Source: CAZWEZ01 sp964632795 (GTDB taxonomy: Bacteria; Pseudomonadota; Alphaproteobacteria; Rhodospirillales; 2-02-FULL-58-16). From it: a stretch of DNA of 61,859 nucleotides. Shown here piece after piece: positions 1-7,373 of the stretch. The stretch spans positions 1 to 61,859 of the forward strand of contig CAZWEZ010000006.1 of assembly GCA_964632795.1 (NCBI GenBank), in the 5' to 3' direction. Every line of letters begins with the position of its first letter. Position 1 is the first letter of the stretch. The notes beneath the pieces were generated by a model. The model was given only the letters and a program-made list of their open reading frames with translations. It searched no databases and had not been told where the DNA came from. The position numbers and the translations under genes were made by a program.

Positions 1-289
1 GAACGAACCGGTTGGGGGATTCCTTGGCCGTGCGCAACCACCGCAGCAGCAGCAGCCCGTTGACCGGCGACATCACCAGATCGGAGATCACGATGTCCAG
101 CCCCAGCCCTCCCGACATCAGTCGATTGTCGTGCATGTCCTTGCAATAGTTGATCGCCTCGGCGCCGTCGACGGCGGTCGCAACCCGGCCGAACTTCAGC
201 GCCCGCAGCATGTCCCGAAAAATGTTGCGGACATAAAGATTGTCCTCGACGAGTAAAATGCTCAGGCGTTCAAGATTGTAGACGGCCAA
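1..289 (-). CDS. Response regulator receiver domain protein (partial, runs off the left edge)
   Basis: The reverse strand encodes the N-terminal part of a CheY-like receiver domain, which takes a phosphoryl group from a histidine kinase. The LSILLVEDN strand, a later IVISDLVMSP segment with the phospho-acceptor Asp, and a spacing of about 50 residues between them are all typical. The gene continues beyond base 1, so the output domain is unknown. There is no ATG in frame. An in-frame TGA lies just upstream, and a TTG at 289 preceded by GGAG at about 9 bases is the best start. The reading frame is short because of the window edge and was found by translating the minus strand directly. Confidence 0.82.
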   Translation of the reverse strand, partial: MAVYNLERLSILLVEDNLYVRNIFRDMLRALKFGRVATAVDGAEAINYCKDMHDNRLMSGGLGLDIVISDLVMSPVNGLLLLRWLRTAKESPNRFV

Positions 290-567
290 TGTGGTGGCTC
301 CATACTTGAGATTTCACGGGATCATTCCCGGTCCGTCTTCACGGGCCCGACGATATCGCTCAGTACGGAACTCCGCTCACCCGGCAGCGTTTCGGCCTTT
401 TCGAGGAACAGGATATCCTATTTCCAGGAAACCACATACGTCTCCTTTTACGATCAGCTTTCCAGGCACCCCATCTTCAACATCGGCTATGGCGAATGGA
501 GCCCATTTCCACTATCGTCGGGTCATGTTTCAAGGGCTATCCGGGATGAACCTCTGAAAGGGGAGAC

Positions 568-960
568 ATGGGCGATCTCCAGGAAGACTCGGATGCGGAT
601 TGCTTCGGGGAGGACGACGATCCGGCCCGCTTTCAGGGTAATGAAGACGACCAAAATTACCTTGACCAACAGTTACCCGGCGGTGGCGGGGTGCGTCCCA
701 AGGACGTTCTTTCCACCCTCGACAAGCTGAACTCCATCTTTTTCACATTCCTCAGGATCGGCGACCTCATCGACCGCAAGAAGATCGATTCCAACCGCAT
801 CTACACGACGACCCAGGCGGCCAGGTTTCTGGGCACCGACCGCACCGAGGTCGTTCGCCTGATCCGCGACGGCAAACTCGCCGCCAGGATGTTGAACCAG
901 AACTACATGATCCTGGGAAGAAGCATCGTCAGCTGCTTGAGCCACAAGACCAACGACTAG
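568..960 (+). CDS. Small acidic protein with C-terminal excisionase/MerR-like helix-turn-helix
   Basis: A 130-residue protein. The first 45 residues are acidic and probably disordered. The C-terminal half (about residues 72-125) contains TTTQAARFLGTDRTEVVRLI followed by a basic wing, the pattern of the HTH_17/excisionase DNA-binding family in which an AAxxLG helix precedes the recognition helix. A good AGGGGAG ribosome site precedes the ATG. Its target is unknown. It stands alone, next to a two-component receiver gene on the other strand. The TAG stop (958-960) coincides with the first bases of a repeat end that recurs at 28321. Confidence 0.7.
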   Translation: MGDLQEDSDADCFGEDDDPARFQGNEDDQNYLDQQLPGGGGVRPKDVLSTLDKLNSIFFTFLRIGDLIDRKKIDSNRIYTTTQAARFLGTDRTEVVRLIRDGKLAARMLNQNYMILGRSIVSCLSHKTND

Positions 961-992
961 TACTGACTTTCATAATTCCTCGCCCCATGTGA
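958..992. repeat. Solo terminal inverted repeat of MITE family B
   Basis: This 35-bp stretch beginning TAGTACTGACTTTCATAATT is identical to the left end of the complete MITE at 28321-28484. No matching right end was found, so this looks like a remnant. It begins exactly at the stop codon of the preceding helix-turn-helix gene. The next 75 bases carry no gene but include a 20-bp segment (1004-1023) shared with the MITE at 7060. Confidence 0.75.
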
Positions 993-1065
993 CGGTCTTG
1001 CGCGGCTTCCGGCTAGGAGCGTGTCGCGCCGCGGTAGGCCGACATCATGGCTTGGTGGGCGATGC

Positions 1066-2058
1066 TCAACCCCACGGCCCGCGCCGTCGGGCACTTGTCC
1101 TCGCCACGGTCTCGTGCGATGTGTCGATGAAGGCCTCATCGGGGCCAGCTTCCGGAGCCGCGGCCACTTCCAACTGCCCGGCCGCCATCGTCGCCGCGCC
1201 AGTCGGAGGGTGGGTTGTCGGCATGGCGCGACTTGGCGCAACCGCGGGCTTTTCCTTTCGCCGTGCATCGGCGCCGATTAAGCGGATACGCCGCCGCTCG
1301 GGACCGACCTTCAAGACCCGGGGCCGCTGGCCACCGATTTCCCGCATCCCAACCGGCGCCAGGCCAATCTCCCGCGTCCGGCGCCGCGGCACGCCGATGA
1401 CCATGATCAGGGCGAGCCCGGCGACGAATCCGCCGATGTGCGCCCACCAGGCGATCCCGGCGGTATTTTCGGGGGCGAAGAGTCCGGCGACTCCCGACAC
1501 GAGTTGGAAGACGAACCATATCGCCGTATAGGCCACGGCCGGCAACCGGAACACGATCGGGAAGAACAGTACCGGCGCCAGCACGAAGACCCGCGCCCGC
1601 GGATACAGCAGGGTATAGCCGCCGAGAATGCCGGCGATGGCGCCCGATGCGCCAAGCGCCGGCAGCGGGGAGTTCAGGTTGAACACCAAATGGGCAAGAC
1701 TGGCGATGGCGCCGCTGACCAGATAGAACAAAACGAAACGCATCGCCCCCAGCCGTTCTTCCAGGGGCCGGCCGAACAGCCAAAGCGTCCACATGTTGAC
1801 GAGAAGATGCAGCCAACCGGCATGCATGAAGGTGTTGGTCAGCAGCGGCAGATAGTTGCCTGGATCGAGCCCCTGTTGGCGGGCGAAACCCGGCTGGGTG
1901 TAGCGGGCCGGCACCAGGGCGTTGTGCTGGATGAACTGCTCGGCGAGATCCGCCGGCAACCCACTCTGAACCAGGAATACCGCCACGTTGGCGATGATCA
2001 GCCCGATCACCGTGCCGGGTATTTCCTGGACCTCAATGGACGTTCGAATCGGTATCAT
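1066..2058 (-). CDS. Rhomboid family intramembrane serine protease
   Basis: A 330-residue polytopic protein of the S54 family, which cleaves transmembrane substrates inside the inner membrane. The catalytic features are visible: HLLVN (His84, Asn88), the serine in GASGA (Ser138), and the histidine in WWAHIGG (His207). About six hydrophobic segments span residues 15-225. After them comes an unusual basic, Ala/Pro-rich cytoplasmic tail of about 100 residues with low complexity. Its start overlaps the end of the NfeD-like gene by 26 bp, so the two are probably co-transcribed and translationally coupled. The physiological substrate cannot be read from the sequence. Confidence 0.9.
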   Translation of the reverse strand: MIPIRTSIEVQEIPGTVIGLIIANVAVFLVQSGLPADLAEQFIQHNALVPARYTQPGFARQQGLDPGNYLPLLTNTFMHAGWLHLLVNMWTLWLFGRPLEERLGAMRFVLFYLVSGAIASLAHLVFNLNSPLPALGASGAIAGILGGYTLLYPRARVFVLAPVLFFPIVFRLPAVAYTAIWFVFQLVSGVAGLFAPENTAGIAWWAHIGGFVAGLALIMVIGVPRRRTREIGLAPVGMREIGGQRPRVLKVGPERRRIRLIGADARRKEKPAVAPSRAMPTTHPPTGAATMAAGQLEVAAAPEAGPDEAFIDTSHETVARTSARRRGPWG

Positions 2059-2506
2059 CTGTGGCTTGCTCGACCTTGAGGATCACGCCATCGGTGCCGA
2101 CCACCCGGATGCGGTCGCCGGCCTCGAGGTCCTCGCCGGCGATCGTCCAGATCATGCCGTCGGCCTTGATCTTGCCGCGGCCGTTGACGATCGGCTGCTC
2201 CAGGTTGAACAGGCGGTCGACATACTGCTCGGCCCGACGGTTGAGCAGCGAGTCCTCGGTATGGCCCGGTCTGGTCCTCGCATACGCCCGCCAGGCGAAA
2301 AGACTCGCCACCGACAGGACCGCGAACAGCAACACCTGTGACTGCCATCCGATGTCGGCGGCGGCGAGCAGGACGAACCCGACGATCGCCGCCGCGATGC
2401 CCGGCCAGAGCAGGACGGTGCTGGGGACGAGCATCTCGATGGCGACCAGCAGGGTGGCAAGGACCCACCAATGCCAGAATTCGACACCTTCGAGAAAATC
2501 GATCAT
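2033..2506 (-). CDS. NfeD-like membrane protein
   Basis: A 157-residue protein with two or three membrane segments in the first 75 residues and a C-terminal OB-fold-like domain (about 100-150, with GRGKIKADG and LEAGDRIRVV strands). This is the standard layout of short NfeD proteins, which partner SPFH/stomatin proteins in membrane microdomains. It lies 5 bp downstream of the SPFH gene and overlaps the rhomboid gene, forming a three-gene unit. No protease (ClpP-like) domain is present, so it is the short, non-proteolytic form. Confidence 0.88.
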   Translation of the reverse strand: MIDFLEGVEFWHWWVLATLLVAIEMLVPSTVLLWPGIAAAIVGFVLLAAADIGWQSQVLLFAVLSVASLFAWRAYARTRPGHTEDSLLNRRAEQYVDRLFNLEQPIVNGRGKIKADGMIWTIAGEDLEAGDRIRVVGTDGVILKVEQATDDTDSNVH

Positions 2507-2511
2507 TTCAA

Positions 2512-3444
2512 TCAGTTATCCTTCTTGCCGAAAGCCTCGCGGGCGATTTCGCTGATGCCGCCGATCGACGCGATCACGCTCGAAGCCTCGAGCGGCATGA
2601 ACAGAATCTTCTGATTGCTGCCGTGGGCGAATTCCTTCAGGGACTCGACATATTTCAGGGCGACGAAGTAGTTGATGGCTTGTATGTCGCCTTCGGCGAT
2701 CGCCTTGGACACCAACTGGGTCGCCATGGCCTCCGCCTCGGCCAGGCGTTCGCGCGCCTCGGCGTCGCGGTAGGCGGACTCCTTGCGGCCCTCGGCGGCG
2801 AGGATCACCGCCTGTTTCTCGCCCTCGGCCTTGAGGATCTCGGCCTGGCGCAGGCCCTCCGCCTCCAGGATGTTGGCGCGTTTGTCGCGCTCCGCCTTCA
2901 TCTGGCGGGCCATCGCGTCGACGATGTCACGCGGCGGGTCGATGTCCTTGATCTCCACACGGGTGACCTTGACCCCCCACGGCGTGGTGGCTTCGTCGAT
3001 CACGGCGAGCAGCCTGGCGTTGATGTGATCGCGCTGCGACAGAAGCTCGTCGAGGTCCATCGAGCCCATCACGGTGCGCAGGTTGGTCATCGCCAGGTTG
3101 AGCATGGCGTTTTCCAGGCTGGTCACCTCATAGGCCGCCTTGGCGGCGTCGAGCACCTGGAAGAACACCACGCCGTTGGCGGTGACCATGGCGTTGTCCT
3201 TGGTGATCACCTCCTGCTTGTCGACATCGAGCACGGTTTCCATGACGTTCATCTTGGCCCCGATGCGGTCGACGATCGGCATGATCATGTGGAACCCGGG
3301 GCGCAAGGTGCGGGTATAACGGCCGAAGCGCTCGACCGTGAACTCCCACCCCTGGGGCACCGGCTTGACGCTCATCATGACGAGCACCACGGAGAGCACC
3401 AGAAAGGTGATGACAAATATTGTAAAGCCGCCTATTTCCGGCAT
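2512..3444 (-). CDS. SPFH/band-7 domain protein, QmcA/stomatin-like
   Basis: A 310-residue protein with an N-terminal membrane anchor (about 5-25), an SPFH domain (about 25-190) and a long Ala/Glu/Lys-rich coiled coil (about 190-260) typical of stomatin and QmcA, which form oligomeric rings in the inner membrane. The chosen ATG at 3444 has a strong GAGGAGG site; an upstream extension to 3528 is possible but would add 28 atypical basic residues. It is the first gene of the SPFH-NfeD-rhomboid unit. This combination suggests membrane-protein quality control or lipid microdomain upkeep (inference). Confidence 0.92.
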   Translation of the reverse strand: MPEIGGFTIFVITFLVLSVVLVMMSVKPVPQGWEFTVERFGRYTRTLRPGFHMIMPIVDRIGAKMNVMETVLDVDKQEVITKDNAMVTANGVVFFQVLDAAKAAYEVTSLENAMLNLAMTNLRTVMGSMDLDELLSQRDHINARLLAVIDEATTPWGVKVTRVEIKDIDPPRDIVDAMARQMKAERDKRANILEAEGLRQAEILKAEGEKQAVILAAEGRKESAYRDAEARERLAEAEAMATQLVSKAIAEGDIQAINYFVALKYVESLKEFAHGSNQKILFMPLEASSVIASIGGISEIAREAFGKKDN

Positions 3445-3911
3445 CGTGTCCTCCTCTGTCGAAAACGGTTTCAATGGCGCTGGTTGAGCCTGCCGCGCCG
3501 GCTCCAACCGTGACCGCGACCGCCCCAAGCGGTATCTACCGCGCGATCTCTGGATGATCGCGCTCGAGCTTGGCGAGGCTCTTTATCGCGTACCTTACCT
3601 CCCTGCTCGATAGTGTCCTAATTTCTTTAGAGGCCGGTGCTGCTAATGAAATTAGGACACTACCCGCATATCTTCTCCGTGAGGTGGTCCTGGAAAATCG
3701 GAAAGGGCGCAAGACAAGAAGTGTGCAGTTCGCCGGTTCCGTTATCAAGGCCAAGCGGTTTATTTCCTGTGAAATGCCGGTTCGCGAACAAATCCTGAAT
3801 CCATGGAAATCCAAGTGCCTCCACCACCATTTCCGGCGACGATACTCCCTTGGATTCTTGGCGCCGATCGGTTTACCGTAGCCACCGATTCCGGGAAGGG
3901 AGATCGGCGAG
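3445..3911. other. Intergenic stretch without a convincing gene
   Basis: The bases between the SPFH start and the cyclic-nucleotide-binding protein contain open frames on both strands, but none resembles a family or has a good ribosome site. The only structured element is the palindrome at 3611-3662. The region upstream of 3444 should hold the promoter of the SPFH operon. Local composition is less GC-rich than the flanking genes. Confidence 0.5.
3611..3662. repeat. 52-bp palindromic element with 14-bp perfect arms
   Basis: The left arm TAGTGTCCTAATTT (3611-3624) is repeated inverted as AAATTAGGACACTA (3649-3662) around a 24-base loop. No T-run follows, so it is not an intrinsic terminator. 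It resembles the terminal inverted repeats of a small transposon or a solo palindromic repeat. No second copy was seen in this window. Confidence 0.6.
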
Positions 3912-4328
3912 GTGGACGTAGTGGAAAAGGACTTCAAATTCAAGCGCAGGACCTTCGAGGCCAACAAGGTCATCTTCGAGGAGGGGCGCCAGGGCAAGGC
4001 CGCCTACATGATCGTCTCCGGGGCGGTCGAGATCAGGAAGGGGTCCCGGGGCCGGAACCCGCTGGTCCTGGCCAAGCGCAAGAAGGGGGACGTCATCGGC
4101 GAGTTGGCGCTGATCGACAACCACCCCCACATGGCGGCCGCGGTGGCGGTGGTGAAAACCGAGGTCCTGGTGATCTCGCGCAAGGAGTTCCAGCACCGCA
4201 TCAAGGCCATGGACCCGGTGATGCAGGGCATCATCGGCCTGATGACCGAGCGCCTGCGCCAGATGGCCGACATGCTCCTCGAAGCCCGCGAGAACGTCAA
4301 CTGGTCCGACTGGAGCATGAACCCATAG
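3912..4328 (+). CDS. Single-domain cyclic-nucleotide-binding-fold protein
   Basis: A 138-residue protein almost entirely made of one CNB (CAP-like) beta-barrel (about 8-115) with a short C-terminal helix and no helix-turn-helix. FEEGRQGKAAYMIVSGAVEI and GDVIGELALI match the family's conserved strands. The phosphate-binding cassette keeps Gly-Glu (63-64), but the arginine that normally holds the cyclic phosphate is replaced (HPHMAAAVA, His73-Met74), so it may not bind cAMP or cGMP. It starts at GTG with GGGAG upstream. Stand-alone CNB proteins are usually regulatory subunits; the P-loop/FHA/phosphatase gene downstream is a possible but unproven partner. Confidence 0.85.
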   Translation: MDVVEKDFKFKRRTFEANKVIFEEGRQGKAAYMIVSGAVEIRKGSRGRNPLVLAKRKKGDVIGELALIDNHPHMAAAVAVVKTEVLVISRKEFQHRIKAMDPVMQGIIGLMTERLRQMADMLLEARENVNWSDWSMNP

Positions 4329-4379
4329 TTCCCCAGCGCCGACATCATCGGCGACCATTTCCTGCTGTCACCATTTCCA

Positions 4380-4907
4380 TTAATTGTCGCGGCTGTGGTC
4401 GTCGACGAATTTTCGCGACATTTCGCCGACGATCCTGGCGATGTTGGCCGGGTGTTCGGCCACCGGCGAGACGAACTTCACCTTGTTGGAATAGATCACC
4501 GCCTTGGTGACGAGGCTCCTCTTGTTGAACCTCAGCTTGCGGTATCCGGTGAAGGTCCAACCCTCCACGCCGATCATCGAAACGCAGCCGTAGACCGTGC
4601 CGTCGGTGGCCTTGGGCATCGCCGAATCGACGGTGATGGCGAGGGCGATGTCGATCTTGCTGTCGCGGATCTCGATGCCGGCGGCGGTAAGGGGTTCGGC
4701 GAAGGCGGACCTGAGGTCGTCCTCGCGGATCCCGCATTGTTCGGCCTCGAAGGCCAGGGCGACGAACAGGCCGATGGTGTTCACGCCTTCCAGCAGGTTG
4801 CCCCTGGTCTGGGCCCGCGAGGCGCCGGCCGACGCCAGGACCGCCGCCCACACCAGCGCGCCAACCAGACATCGGATAACGGTTCCCGTCCCCTCGCACG
4901 ATCGCAT
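4380..4907 (-). CDS. Hypothetical exported protein
   Basis: A 175-residue protein with a clear N-terminal signal sequence (hydrophobic about 10-27, probable cleavage after ASRA around 31). The mature part is an alpha/beta domain with alternating hydrophobic strands, such as IDIALAITVD and VKFVSPVAE. No family is recognised. It is convergent with the CNB gene and divergent from the large P-loop/FHA/phosphatase gene, leaving about 70 bp for the two promoters. It probably acts in the periplasm. Confidence 0.65.
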   Translation of the reverse strand: MRSCEGTGTVIRCLVGALVWAAVLASAGASRAQTRGNLLEGVNTIGLFVALAFEAEQCGIREDDLRSAFAEPLTAAGIEIRDSKIDIALAITVDSAMPKATDGTVYGCVSMIGVEGWTFTGYRKLRFNKRSLVTKAVIYSNKVKFVSPVAEHPANIARIVGEMSRKFVDDHSRDN

Positions 4908-4978
4908 ACCCGGACTTTCCCTGCTTGCAAGGCGACCGTCAAGACCGCATCATCGGCAACCGCGGACGACGGACGAAA

Positions 4979-7039
4979 ATGACCCCACCCGATGACATGA
5001 AACTGGTGCCGATCGAGGACCTCCGGATGGTCAAGGGGGTGGCCCTGCCCAGCGTCATGACGTTCCGTCAGTTGATCATCACCGGTCCGCCGGGCTCGGG
5101 CAAGACGAGCCTCATCAACCGCCTCGGCGGGTGGCCCGAGGAGGGCTACATCGACCTCACCCTGAAGACCTGGTGGCGCGCCCAGGCGCTGACCTACCGG
5201 CCCCGCGAGGTCCACCTGGGGTTCCCCTTCGTCGGCCTCCCCGAGCCCCTGACCGTGTTCGAGAAGGACTGGCTGAGCCGGCATCCGCGGCCGGAGCTGG
5301 ACTTCGAGCGGATCGTCTTCCCGCCGCCCCGCAAGGGGTTCTTCCTCACCGAGCCGCGGACCCGGTTCGTGTTCGAGTTCCTGCTGCCCCCGGCCGAGGT
5401 GATTTACGCGTGGCGGCGCAAGCGCTCGCAACGGGGAGCCTATCCGGCCGACGACAACCTGAGCCTGGAACAGGTGCGGGACCAACTGGAGGTGTTCCGG
5501 GCCGCCGCCGTCCACTTCCACAACTCGAAGATGCAGGTCTACATCCGCCAGGCCGTCGCCGGCGCGCCGATGCGCTTCGACGACGGGGCGCGGGAGAGCT
5601 GGGCCGTCCCCCCGCCCGAGCCGGAACCGTCCGAGGCCTCCCCCCTGAGACGGCTGTACACCAGGTCGGGCAGGGCGCCGCGCTTCATGGCGACGGCCGA
5701 GCCGCAACCCCTACGAGGGGCGGTGCGGATTCCCTGGGACCACAACCCGTTCCAGATCCGCCTCGGCAAGCAGTACCTGTCCTTCTACCAGGAGTTCCCG
5801 CTCAACCCCCAGCTCCGGCGTCCGCCCCGGAGCTGGATCGCCGTCGACCCGGGAAACTTCTTTTCCGGCATCCGCGGCTTCGCCCGCATCGCCCCGGGAC
5901 GGCAGGTGTCGATCGGCCGCGGCAACGAAGACTACGACCGCCTGTTCCGGTTCTCCAACACCGTCGCCGCCCGCCATCTGAGCGTCGCCAACGAAAAGGG
6001 GGACCTGGTGCTCTCCGACCTGGACCCGGACGCCGAGACCTTCGTCACGGCGATCGAGGACCCCGAGGAGGCGAGCCGGATCGAGACCCGCCGCCAGGAG
6101 AACCTGGAACGGGTCCGCGAGGCCCTCGGCGGCCCGGTCGCCCTTCTTCCCCCCGAAGAGGCGCTGGAGACGCTTGGCGAGGTCAACCGGATCTTGGCCG
6201 GGGAACGCTACCGGGCGAAGGATTCGGAAGGCCGGCCGGGCGGGGTGCTGGAGATCCCGGCCAGGCTCCAGCCGGTGATCGTCGGCGACCTCCACGCCCA
6301 GGTCGACAACCTCCTCAAGGTGCTGTGCGAGAACGCCTTCCTCGAGCAGATGGCGGCCGACAAGGCGTGCATGATCATCCTCGGCGACGCCGTCCATTCG
6401 GAGGTCGACGGCCAGCTCGAGGACATGGAGAGCTCGCTGTTGATCATGGACCTGATCTTCAGGCTCAAGCGCCGGTTTCCCGACAACCTGTTCTACATCC
6501 GCGGCAACCACGACAGTTTCTCCCCCGAGGTCGGCAAGAGCGGCGTCCCCCAGAGCCTGATGATGCGCGACAGAATTCGCCGCGACAGGGGCCAGGACTA
6601 CGAGCAGGAGATGGTCCGCTTCCACCAGGGGCTGGCCTACGTGGCCAAGTCCGAAGGCTTCATCGCCTGCCACGCGGCGCCGGTGCGCTCGGAGGTGCCC
6701 CTCGAGATGCTGGTCGACCTGCGCAAGTACCCGGGGATGGCCCACGAGCTGGTCTGCAACCGGATCAAGCGGCCAGCCCATCCGCTGGGCTACACCAAGG
6801 GCGACGTCAAGCGCTTCCGCCGCTCCCTGGGCGTGCCCAAGCAGACGCCGCTGATCGTCGGCCACAACCCGCTGTCCAAGGAGGAAACCGCGTGGCCCAA
6901 CGCCGCCGGCTTCAAGAACCACCACATCACCTATTGCGGCCACCCCGACAAGCTGGCGGTGTTCATCCGCATCGGCCCCCAGATGGTGCCCCTCGAATAC
7001 CCCGCCGAACCCCTGATCGAGCTGATCAACGACGGCTGA
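4979..7039 (+). CDS. P-loop NTPase / FHA-like / PPP-type metallophosphatase fusion protein
   Basis: A 686-residue protein with three recognisable parts. Residues 30-200 hold a Walker A motif GPPGSGKTS (36-44) in an ATPase or kinase-like domain. Residues about 285-365 look like a degenerate FHA domain, with VSIGRGN, ARHLSV (serine replaced, Arg-His kept) and DLDPDAETFV at the expected spacing. Residues about 430-650 form a calcineurin-like phosphatase with GDLHAQ (~435), GDAVHSE replacing GDxVDRG, GNHD (~509), CHAAP and GHNP. The ATG at 4979 is chosen; a TTG at 4925 is an alternative. The parts suggest phospho-protein recognition coupled to ATP use and dephosphorylation. I know no standard name for this architecture. 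Confidence 0.8.
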   Translation: MTPPDDMKLVPIEDLRMVKGVALPSVMTFRQLIITGPPGSGKTSLINRLGGWPEEGYIDLTLKTWWRAQALTYRPREVHLGFPFVGLPEPLTVFEKDWLSRHPRPELDFERIVFPPPRKGFFLTEPRTRFVFEFLLPPAEVIYAWRRKRSQRGAYPADDNLSLEQVRDQLEVFRAAAVHFHNSKMQVYIRQAVAGAPMRFDDGARESWAVPPPEPEPSEASPLRRLYTRSGRAPRFMATAEPQPLRGAVRIPWDHNPFQIRLGKQYLSFYQEFPLNPQLRRPPRSWIAVDPGNFFSGIRGFARIAPGRQVSIGRGNEDYDRLFRFSNTVAARHLSVANEKGDLVLSDLDPDAETFVTAIEDPEEASRIETRRQENLERVREALGGPVALLPPEEALETLGEVNRILAGERYRAKDSEGRPGGVLEIPARLQPVIVGDLHAQVDNLLKVLCENAFLEQMAADKACMIILGDAVHSEVDGQLEDMESSLLIMDLIFRLKRRFPDNLFYIRGNHDSFSPEVGKSGVPQSLMMRDRIRRDRGQDYEQEMVRFHQGLAYVAKSEGFIACHAAPVRSEVPLEMLVDLRKYPGMAHELVCNRIKRPAHPLGYTKGDVKRFRRSLGVPKQTPLIVGHNPLSKEETAWPNAAGFKNHHITYCGHPDKLAVFIRIGPQMVPLEYPAEPLIELINDG

Positions 7040-7059
7040 AACCAACGGCCCTTGATATG

Positions 7060-7322
7060 ATACCAAGGGGCACTGATAATGACCCATAGAGATCGCCTCG
7101 GCGTCCCGCCGGGTAGGAGGAAAGCCGCCGGCGATGCGGTGACATCGTCAAGGCTTTTCGACGCCCTCCGGCGGTACGCCGAGGCGACCGGAGGCGGCTT
7201 TCCAAGGCTTTCGGACAGCGTCGCGCGGCCCTTGTGATGGGCCGCCATCACGGCGAGCCACGCTCCTAGCCGAAAGCCTTGGAAAGCCGTCTCTATGGGT
7301 CATTATCAGTGCTCCTTGGTAT
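7060..7322. mobile_element. MITE family A, 263 bp, 33-bp terminal inverted repeats
   Basis: The ends ATACCAAGGGGCACTGATAA (7060 on) and its inverse ending at 7322 match over 33 bp with one mismatch. The interior has further nested inverted repeats: CGCCTCGGCGT/ACGCCGAGGCG on the left and CTTTCCAAGGCTTTCGG/CCGAAAGCCTTGGAAAG on the right. It encodes no protein. It sits between the convergent ends of the phosphatase and the ABC permease genes. A minimal copy with the same ends lies at 23339-23371. Confidence 0.8.
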
Positions 7323-7373
7323 TAGCCCCGGGGGTCGGCCAGGCCGGGTTTCGGGGAACCGCCGGACCCGGTG

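Noticed and set aside
291..557. Open frame of 88 codons on the plus strand
   Set aside because: No ribosome site, no family and a Ser/Pro-rich composition typical of chance frames; it overlaps the upstream region of the response regulator.
3536..3997. Open frame on the minus strand upstream of the SPFH gene
   Set aside because: It crosses a palindrome and the start of the CNB gene and shows no domain.
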